A stretch of 64,000 bases of DNA from assembly GCA_036426205.1 (NCBI GenBank), contig WSYH01000268.1:147153-211152 (forward strand). The letters run 5' to 3'. How positions within the stretch are numbered: position 1 is the stretch's first letter; the number at the start of each line of letters is the position of its first letter. Below, piece after piece: positions 56,446-64,000 of the stretch. The DNA comes from Ascaphus truei. Its lineage: Eukaryota > Chordata > Amphibia > Anura > Ascaphidae. The position numbers and the translations under genes were made by a program. The notes beneath the pieces were generated by a model. That model worked only from the letters and a program-made list of their open reading frames with translations, was not told the DNA's origin and made no database searches.

Positions 56446-57048
56446 GAAAATTGCCAGGCGTGACTGTGATCTGCTCCGGGAACAATTGAAACTTGAGATG
56501 GAAGATAATGCTGAGCTACAGAAGACTGATCTCGCAATGAACTCTGAATCTGCAACAGAATTGGACGATCTCAAGTCTGAGCTAGATGCTGCAAACATTA
56601 CTAATGCCACCATGGTGGAAAAGCAGAGCCAATCTGATAAAATGATGGCTAAGCTAAAGCGGAAGTATGAGGAGGCACTGAAGGAGATTACAGTCTTTCA
56701 GCAAGAGGTTCACAGTCTTCGCCTAGAATTGAATGCCTAACAACAAGAGGTCAACAGTGTCTGGACAGAGGTGGACGTATCCCAGAAGGAGGTTCATACA
56801 CTCCGCACAGCACTGGATGCCTCACACCACGAGATCAGCAGCTGCCACACCAAACTGGAAGACTCCAAAAAGGAACTTCACAGTCTCGCTGAGGAGCTGG
56901 GAATTCTAAAAAAAACTATTGTCAATCTTAATATAGATATCAATGTCTCTCAGAAGGAGCTTCAGACCCTCAACCTAGAGACGGAAGTCTCACGCCAGGA
57001 AACAGTCAGTCTCCAAGCAGAGGTGCGAAAATGGAAGGCGGACTACAA
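56446..57048. repeat. 603-bp exact duplicate, second copy
   Basis: Begins GAAAATTGCCAGGCGTGACT and ends GGCGGACTACAA, as in the first copy, then continues into unique sequence. Most likely one locus written twice at a contig join. Confidence 0.95.
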
Positions 57049-57115
57049 GGAGGCCCTGAATATTACAGAGACTGAAAAAAAGAGAAAATTTAAGACTAAA
57101 AAAAGAAAATTCTGA

Positions 57116-58240
57116 GTTGACAGACCACGTCAATGGAAAGAATGAAAAGCTCCACGAGTTGAAAAAAATAAAGAAATTTCTGTAAGGTGAAAAGGTTGAA
57201 GCAGAGCACCGACTGCAGAACCAACTACAAGGTCTGCATACACATCTCCAGAATACCGAGGAGAAGCAGCGAACTCTGCAGGAAGAAAATCTGCAGGCTG
57301 CTAAAGAGGTACAAGCACTGCAGGAACGTCTGAATACCCAGTGCATCCCTACAGAGCAGTATGAGGAGCTAAAGGCCACGCTGCATGTCACCAGAGCCTC
57401 ACTGAAAGCGGAGCTTAGAGATCAGGTGACTCTGTATGAGCGGGAGCGGGAGAAGGCCCAGAAACTGGAGCAAGAACTGGAGAGACAGAGTCTGTTCCAT
57501 CCCCTTGAGTCAGTACACCAAGGAGAAAACAGACGCAGCGGCAATCTTGACGACAACAATTACAGAGCTCCAGAATATGAAGGACACTGATACAAACTCA
57601 GAGAAAGCAAAGTGCGCAGATAAATTCCCTGAGAAGAGACTTGCAAGATGCACTCAAAAAACAGGAATCTCTAACGGATGAGATTACAGTTCTACAAGGA
57701 CAAGTATTGACCCTGACCAAGCGTCACTATCCCACAGCCACAAAACCCCAAAGAAAAAAGGGTACAGTGAGAGCTGGGAACACCGCTCACCTAAAAAACA
57801 AGGTTGCAAAGTCTAAACCACCTAAGTAAGCACTAGCTAAACCTTCAGTGGCCCAACAGGCAACACATAAAGGTATACGTGCCGAATCAAAACCAGAAAA
57901 ATCCTTAGCTGGTGAAGCTGAGGAGATAGGATGTTCTCTGGAAAGGGAGGTGGAGGTGCAACTCAATCCCAAAGAAGCTGAACTGGCAACTCCATTGAGT
58001 GGAGGAAGTGCAGAAAGACAGCTTCAAGGGCGGAAAACTCAAAGGGCTAGTACTAATGCCCGATGCAAAGGAAATCTCATGACCACGCACTCAGAAAGAA
58101 GACGATACTTGGGAAAAGTCCTCCTCGAGTGACTCAGGACTGCTGAGCTCAAGCACCTTCAGGAGGAGACACAAATAAACTGGAGAAAGGGCTCCACTCC
58201 CAGTGGGACTGAGGATTCTCTTCCTCCATCCACTCTCATT
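57116..58240 (+). pseudogene. C-terminal coiled coil and basic tail of the same element, frameshifted
   Basis: After an A-run at about 57,100 the frame shifts and the coiled coil continues: VEAEHRLQNQLQGLHTHLQN, EEKQRTLQEENLQAAKEVQAL, then CIPTEQYEELKATLHVTRAS and, after another shift, IPLSQYTKEKTDAAAILTTT. Two IPxxQYxxxK segments spaced along a coiled coil recall ankycorbin/UACA-type proteins; this is a weak resemblance from memory. From 57,641 the tail is basic (KPQRKKGTVRAGN, KNKVAKSKPPK) and then acidic. It ends shortly before the 3' LTR at 58,325, preceded by a purine-rich AAACAGGGAAGG. Confidence 0.55.
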
Positions 58241-58324
58241 TAACTCACAGAAAGATCTCGAATGAGAGTGGAATGATGGGCTTTGGCCGTGGCAAGCCTG
58301 AGATTCCCACAAACAGGGAAGGTA

Positions 58325-58392
58325 TGTAACAGGGGACTTATCCCTGTTCACAAATGTGCCTCTAATCCAGCAGTGTGGTGGTTACTCCTTAC
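58325..58392 (+). mobile_element. Collapsed LTR between two element copies
   Basis: Starts TGTAACAGGGGACTTATCCC and follows the LTR for about 60 bases to GTGTGGTGGTT, then jumps to the LTR end ACTCCTTACA. About 500 bases are missing compared with the solo LTR. The next internal copy starts directly after it. Confidence 0.75.
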
Positions 58393-60105
58393 ATATGTGT
58401 TATAAATGGATGCAGTGGCCTTGAAGTTAAAAGGGGTCCTGGAGATTGCCTGGAAAATTTTTTTTGTGCTTGCAGCATAACATTCTACAAAACCTGCATC
58501 ACAAAACAAATGATTCACCTGCGCAGAGATCAGAATTAAGGGCTACACTGCATGAACAAAGCCACAGTTTGGCTCTTTTCCCCCCAATCCCAAGAGGAGA
58601 GAAAGAGACTTGTGCTGAGCGGTATTCCTTACTTTCCTTCACATAATGTGTAATACGTTTTGGTAAAGAGGCTTATCCCTCCACTGTAGTTGTAGGATTC
58701 AAGAAGTGAGTAGCGCCTCCAATATAGGATAGGCTTTGTTTATTATTTTCTTTTTCTTTAATAAAAATTAATAATATTTTTTGCTGACGCAGGGGCATTT
58801 CAGCAAGCAGTGCTGAGTGTAGAAATTGCCCGCCGGGTACAAAGGGATTGCGAACCGTGAAAAAGGGTAACCCAAAAGCCAATTGCTGAGTGGTTTAAGT
58901 AAGTTCGCCCTGCCGGAGTGAGAATTAGAAAAAAAGGAGAATATTTTTGTTTCTCTTCTGCCAAGTAAAGGTCTGGTCTCTGTATTTTTGGGATACAACC
59001 TTCAACCAAATTGGTGGAGTGACTGCCATAATAACCCAAAGATGAACTGAAAATTCTGAACTCAAAACAGAAAAACCAAATTCTTTTGCTGAAGCGGGGT
59101 TGCACATAGCAAGTACTGGCGCCAGCTGAAGTCAATACAGACTGCGAACTCTGCAAAACTGGAAGACAATGTATTCCTGTGTAAAGAACCCCACCACACA
59201 AGCAGTGTCCTTCAGGCCTTATTCCGACATTGAGAGTGAATGCATGCACAGACTGCTTATGTTTAAAAACCTTACAAAGAAAAGAAAAAGAAAAGTCTAC
59301 AGAAGATGCCTGTGGAGAGGCTATACGACCTCACACTCCAACTACTGATGCCCACCTGTATGACCTATACCCCACAATTTTGGGTCTAGCAAAAACAGTG
59401 GCACCCAGCTTCAATAGTGGCTTCCTGAGGTCAGAAGAAAAATACAACCTGGTAGCCCCAAAATGGAGGACAAGATGATGCGGCGTTCCTGTAAGGACCC
59501 TACCCCACAGAAGAGTGGCCCTTCGAGTCTGATGAGGAGGAAGACATCCCTTATGGGGACCCAATCGAGTCACAAAACAACCCACAAAACACCCCCAAGA
59601 TGGTGGGGGTAGCCTGAACTCGGTACCGTTTACCGAAAAAGACCTCTCTCTCTATGATGAGAATATACCGATCAGGCGACAGAGCGGGAGCAGTAGAATC
59701 ACCGAATATTTCTTCAGCTAACGCAAATGCAGAAAAAAGCCTGCGTATACAATGAAGCTGCTGAAGTTTCATAAAGAACGGAGACCCCATATTCCTGATG
59801 GGATGGAGTCATCCAAACACGACTAAAAAGAAAGCGTTCTTTCACTTATACCCCCGTGGAAGGAACAGACACATCTGCAGATCCCGCGGAGGAAAAGGGG
59901 GTCCGAGATGCCCTGCAGCCTAGAGAAAATGGAGAATTACGTCCGCGGATGACCGAATATCCCAGAGTGCCCAGGCAGAAGTCGTGTACCCCAAAGAAGT
60001 ATCTGTCCGTGCTAATAGTGAGAAACCCCAACACAACCATACCTGGGAAGCGGAGCCAGAACCAATGATTGGCGATCCCTTGACCAGGCTCCTGAAAATG
60101 CGCTG
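58393..60105 (+). pseudogene. Second, indel-rich copy of the coiled-coil LTR element (leader and gag-like part)
   Basis: Repeats 54,113-55,800 in order, with scores of one-base insertions and deletions that break every frame. Pieces such as AAGAACCCCACCACACA (zinc-knuckle-like region, near 59,186), GAGGAGGAAGACATCCC (59,533) and the in-frame TAG after CGGGAGCAG (59,694) can be aligned. It stops at CCTGAAAATGCGCTG and runs into an LTR. The indel pattern suggests unpolished read sequence rather than age. Confidence 0.75.
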
Positions 60106-60248
60106 TGTATATATACTCCAAAGTGGAGCAGATTTTGCTTGCTGATTTTCACGTTTGCTGTGTTTAAAGCAACGGGCGCAATAAAGCCTTATTTTAATTT
60201 CCCCTTAAAACAGTCTCCATTGCATACCTCTGCACATGTCCTCTTACA
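60106..60248 (+). mobile_element. LTR 3' part, plus strand
   Basis: TATATATACTCCAAAGTGGA, then AATAAAGCC and the end CCTCTTACA at 60,248, as in the LTR at 53.9 kb. Confidence 0.8.
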
Positions 60249-60553
60249 GACCCTATTCCCCAATGTCTCAAGAGATACCTTAAAGCAGGGGGCCCTTCAT
60301 GTCAGTCTCTGGTAGGTTCCTGGGTCCCTTGTGTCCAGGGATATAGGTCTTTGGTTGTCTGATTTCAGCAGAGCCTTTCTGCTCAAGACCTCTTTCCTCT
60401 TGTCAGCACCCTTGTGTACTGAGGGAAATCTCCTGTTTCTGGGAAACGGGCTTATTGATTAGGCAGGTGGAGTGGTTGATTGCAGGTGTGCAATTAACCA
60501 GCACGCTGCTGGATTAGAGGCAAGCCTGTTAACAGGGATAAGACCCTGTTACA
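60249..60553 (-). mobile_element. Diverged LTR part, minus strand
   Basis: The right end on + reads CTGCTGGATTAGAGGCAAGC, then AACAGGGATAAGACCCTGTTACA, the reverse complement of this family's LTR start. It lies head-to-head with the pyrimidine minisatellite, which on the minus strand ends GAGGAGGGGGAG right before TGTAACAGGG, i.e. in the position of a polypurine tract. Confidence 0.6.
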
Positions 60554-62260
60554 CTCCCCCTCCTCATATATCCTCATACCTCCCCCTCCTCATACCTTCC
60601 CCTCCTCATATCTCCTCATACCTTCCCCTCCTCATATATCCTCATATCTCCCCCTCCTCATACCTCCCACTCCTCATACATTCCCCTCCTCATCTCTCCC
60701 CCTCCTCATATCTCCCCTCCTCATATCTCCCCCCCCCCTCATCTCCTCATCTCCACACCTTCCTATACCTCCCCCTCCCTGCAATCTTCTCATCCTCCCC
60801 TCCTCATATCTCCCCTCATCTCTCCCCCCTCGATCCCTCCCAACCTCCCACTCTCACACTCTCTTCTCATCGCCCCCCTCCCTCATCCTTTCCACTCCCC
60901 CACATCTCCCCCATCCTACCTTCCACCTCCCCACTACCCACCAGCTCACCCCCCGTCGTCATCTCCCCCTCCTCATACCTTTCCAAGCCACTCCCCACAT
61001 CTCCCCTACTGCCCTCGCATAACCTCCTCACCTTCCAAATCTCCCCACTCCTCACACCTCACTCCCACACTCTTCTCTCCCCCCTCCCACCTCCCCCTTA
61101 CCTATTCCCCACGCACATCTCCCCTCCTCATAAATACCCTTCCATATTCTCCCCACATCTCTCCCTCCTCATATAGACCTTCCCTCCCACCAGCCAATCT
61201 CCTCCCCCTCTCCTATCCGCCCCCTTCCTCATAGCCCTTCTCACTTCCCCACCTTCTCCTCCTCCTCCCCATACCTTCCCTCACCCACAACTCTCCCCCC
61301 ATCCTCCCTCCTCATAAACCTTCCACGTCCCGCACAGTCTAAGAGCTCCCTCCTCATACCTTAACAAGTCCCCACATCTCCCACCTCCTCATACCTTCAG
61401 CTCCCAACATGCTCCCCCTCCGGATCCATCCAGTTCTCCACTCCCCGCCTCTCCCCTAGCATCACCTTCCACGCACTCCCCACTCTCCCCTCCCTCCCTT
61501 CACTTCCCTCCCCACATCTTCCCCCTCCTCATACCTTTCACTCCCCACATCTCCCCCCTCTCATCCACTTCCACTCCCCACACTCCACTTCGCTCCCCCA
61601 TCTTTCCCCATCCTCCATCCTCCCCACAGGCAGTCTTCCCTCCTCAATACCTTCCACTCCCACACTCTTCCCCTCCTCCCATCTTCCCCCTCTCCTTCCC
61701 CACGTACCTTCCACCTCCCACCCGCTCCTACCTCCATCCATCACATCTCCCCCTCCTTCAAACCTTCCAACTCCGCATCTCCGCCTCTCACCATCCTCCC
61801 CCCTCCCCCCTCACTCTCCCTTCCACGTCCCCACATCCTCCTCTCTCTCCCACACCTCTTCCCATCCTCACTCCCGCCCCACATCTTTGCTCCTCCTCAC
61901 TACCTTCCACTCCCCACCTCGGCCCCTCCTCAACATCTCCCCCATCCTCATACCTTATACAACTACTCCCCCACTCTCCCCTCCTCAGACCTTCCACTCC
62001 CCACATCTCCCCCGCCCTCACTACTTCCCAACTCCCATCTCCCCTCTCAACCGACTCTTCCTCCCCCCTCATCCTTCCACTCCTCTATATCTCCCCACTC
62101 CTCGCCCCTCCTCTTGTCCCCCCCTCCCCTCCTCATCACTGTATTACTCCCCTCCTCATCTCATAACGTCACATTCCTCCTCCCCTCCCTCCCTGTATCG
62201 CTCCCCCTCCCCCCGCCTACCTGTTCTTCCACCCACATCTTCCTATCTCCCCCTCCTCAT
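60554..62260. repeat. Pyrimidine minisatellite, 1.7 kb, increasingly noisy
   Basis: Regular CCCCTCCTCATATCTCCTCA units to about 60,780, then the same composition with irregular errors to 62,260. Long Pro/Ser-rich frames on + and Gly/Glu-rich frames on - are artefacts. Confidence 0.95.
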
Positions 62261-63505
62261 TCGCGCTCCTCCTCCGACTCCTCCTACACGCACCCACATA
62301 CAGACACCACCACACCAGCTACAGCAACCACACCTACAGCTCATCAACAGGTCGAGGTTCATCCCTCCCCTTTAGCGCCGGAGAAGTTTAGGTTTTATGA
62401 TGTTTATGAATTACACTCAGAGTTTAGAGGTGTATGACTAGGGTTGAGTAGAGTTTATTAGGGGAGGAGAGAGGTGATAATGGGGGGAACCTAATGAGCG
62501 ATAATCCCTCGTCACGCTTTTGATGTGAAGTTCTATTAGAGTTGTCATAAGGCTCGCTGCGTCGTGTTTGTATATTACTTTGCACCCACCGAGATGTAGC
62601 CCTCACGCAGGTGCACAGCCTCTAGCAAAAGACCCGCTGTCACTTGAAATCACCTCCACAGGACGAGGGGGTGGGGGTTATTTTTACAAGCAGAAGGCAG
62701 GGCAGGTTCAGACTAACAGGATGAAGTTTCAGAACCAAACACACCACACTCACCCCCATCTCCTCCGCCCCACCCGGTACTAACCCCTCCCCCCGGCATT
62801 CTCGTGAACCTCCCACCATCCCCTGCTCTATCTCTCTAAAGAAGCCCCCTCCCCCCCCCCCCCGGCATTCTACATTTGAAAAAAAACAAGATCCACGGCC
62901 GCCGCATACTCCTCAGCGCTGCCGCCCCCCACCCGGCCCCTCGGCACACCAGCCACCCCATCCGCCCGCCCAGAGCCCTGCGCACGGGACGCAGGGTGCA
63001 ACACAGGACAATTTCCGGGACGGACCGTCCACTGGGGGGACAGCCCAGAAAAAAATGGGACTGTCCGGCAAACCCTGACGACTGTTCCACCCTTATTATT
63101 ATGTTGTGGTTTTTGTTTGGTTTTATCTTACTGGGAATATGTGTTAATATATACAGCATGCATATATCCCGCTTAAGGACACTCACTTTAAGTACACTCG
63201 CAATAAGTACATGTCTCCAATAGGCAACGCAGCCTACGGCAATGCGCCTGTCAGATATCCTGACCATCAATAAAAACCTAACCGTCTCCCTACCTTATAC
63301 CACAAGCTTGTGCGTCAGCGGGGAGACTATAGAACCTGTGACACAATGCATTTTACACCAGTTGCTGCCACGGTAACTGACATTTAGTGTACAGTACATT
63401 GCCAATCAAATAAGTGGAAAAAGGGATTTGCCTTCACCTTTAATAAGTTATTTTCGCTTTACATACATGCTACCGTGTCCCATTGCGTACGTTAAACGGG
63501 TATGT
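62261..63505. other. Unassigned sequence with small inverted repeats
   Basis: GGACAGCCCA and TGGGACTGTCC near 63,040-63,068 can fold back. AAGTACACTCGCAATAAGTAC near 63,191 resembles Tigger-like repeat DNA. A C-run lies at 62,850-62,863. Nothing else was recognised. Confidence 0.35.
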
Positions 63506-63692
63506 CATACCTTCCCCTCCTCATATCTCCTCATACCTTCCCCTCCTCATATATCCTCATATCTCCCCCTCCTCATACCTCCCACTCCTCATACATTCCC
63601 CTCCTCATCTCTCCCCCTCCTCATATCTCCCCTCCTCATATCTCCCCCCCCCCCTCATCTCCTCATATCTCCACCTTCTCATACCTCCCCCA
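63506..63692. repeat. Pyrimidine minisatellite, near-identical to 60,591-60,775
   Basis: About 150 bases match the tract at 60,591 unit for unit, including the irregular units, then differ by indels. Confidence 0.9.
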
Positions 63693-64000
63693 AGGGGCAT
63701 GATCCAAATCCGACATGCAAGACGCAACTACAATGCTGCTATACGACGGATGCATCCAGAATACCCGATCTAGAAGGCGCGGGCTAACTCAAGGGAGGGA
63801 AGGTAAATCTTCAGGCTGCTCCAGGGCTGTGCAATTAGCAGGATTGACTAGCCAGTGCAAAAAGAAAGCGTGGCTGAGAACAGACAAGCGACGGGGTAGC
63901 ATCACCATACAACAAATAGGCAGTATAGAGGTTTCTATGACAGGCCGGCCGGACCTGGGTGCATGTCCCCCAAAGAAGACTCACTGAAAGCGGGAAGAGC
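63693..64000. other. No recognisable feature to the window end
   Basis: One 90-codon + frame at 63,715-63,987 has no motif and no continuation that can be checked. Confidence 0.4.

Larger units (their letters stand above)
55027..57115 (+). pseudogene. Coiled-coil protein of an LTR element, 14-residue repeats
   Basis: One phase stays open from 55,027 to 57,115 apart from TAG at 55,390 and TAA near 56,092 (and its copy at 56,738). The first part is acidic and polar, with EEWPFESDEEED and RRKKKSGSS. From about 55,800 the protein becomes a coiled coil: REQLKLEMEDNAEL, LDDLKSELDAANITN, then tandem 14-residue repeats such as SQKEVHTLRTALDA, SHHEISSCHTKLED, SKKELHSLAEELGI and SQKELQTLNLETEV, about eight in all, i.e. 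two heptads each. A 43-N gap and an exact 603-bp duplication lie inside, so the true protein is shorter than written. No protease, reverse transcriptase or integrase is found between the LTRs. The element is therefore non-autonomous, and the coiled coil may be captured from a host gene. Confidence 0.7.

Noticed and set aside
60472..61176. 234-codon plus-strand frame and other Pro/Ser-rich frames to 62,437
   Set aside because: Read from the pyrimidine minisatellite; the frame is open only because the repeat lacks stop codons.
1..64000. tRNA, rRNA and CRISPR-type arrays
   Set aside because: No A/B-box cloverleaf, rRNA core sequence or regular repeat-spacer pattern was seen by eye; the tandem repeats here have no unique spacers.

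Overview
This window looks like repeat-rich nuclear DNA from a vertebrate with a large genome, most probably an amphibian. That is inferred from the element mix: an intact L1-type LINE, several CR1/L2/Rex-like LINE tails, Penelope-like elements (PLEs) with a hammerhead ribozyme, decayed Ty3/gypsy and ERV-like LTR elements, pogo/Tigger-like inverted repeats, and a Helitron 3' end. No bacterial operons, rRNA, tRNA or CRISPR arrays were seen. No host protein-coding gene could be established. The best host signal is a CpG-island promoter at about 45.3-46.1 kb.

Layout. 0-11.5 kb: old, mostly AT-rich DNA with three LINE fragments (1-300, 1.48-2.87 kb, and 10.8-11.5 kb on the minus strand) and low-complexity tracts. 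11.5-20.2 kb and 29.8-37.9 kb: two direct copies, about 17.75 kb apart, of an approximately 8-kb composite unit. The unit holds a Tigger-like end, an antisense LINE tail, an ERV-like LTR with a lysine-tRNA-type primer binding site and gag-like debris, an antisense PLE-like promoter, an antisense LTR, and a GC-rich minisatellite block (called X here). The copies differ mainly by one-base indels. 20.8-22.0 kb: decayed gypsy integrase. 23.3-28.4 kb: a decayed PLE whose GIY-YIG part is present on both sides as a large inverted repeat. 38-45 kb: microsatellites, an assembly gap, PLE-type inverted repeats, a complete hammerhead ribozyme core at 40.1 kb, inverted LTR pieces, a PLE reverse transcriptase with a long open frame (42.3-43.7 kb), minisatellites and a Helitron end. 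45.3-46.1 kb: CpG island. 47.2-53.8 kb: minus-strand L1 with intact ORF1 and ORF2, separated by an unusually long 1.7-kb spacer. 53.9-60.2 kb: LTR elements whose internal region encodes a zinc-knuckle-like motif and then a long coiled coil made of 14-residue repeats. 60.5-62.3 kb and 63.5-63.7 kb: pyrimidine-rich minisatellite.

Assembly quality matters here. A 43-N gap lies between two identical 603-bp sequences, so the duplication is probably an unmerged contig overlap. The 12-20, 30-38 and 58.4-62 kb regions look like indel-rich, poorly polished long-read sequence. In contrast, the 42.3-55.8 kb stretch keeps frames of up to 1,266 codons. Frame breaks in the noisy regions should not be read as evolutionary decay without read support.

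The most interesting items are the 14-residue-repeat coiled-coil LTR element, the hammerhead ribozyme and the related degenerate promoter motifs near PLE-type sequences, the inverted PLE, and the 8-kb composite repeat.
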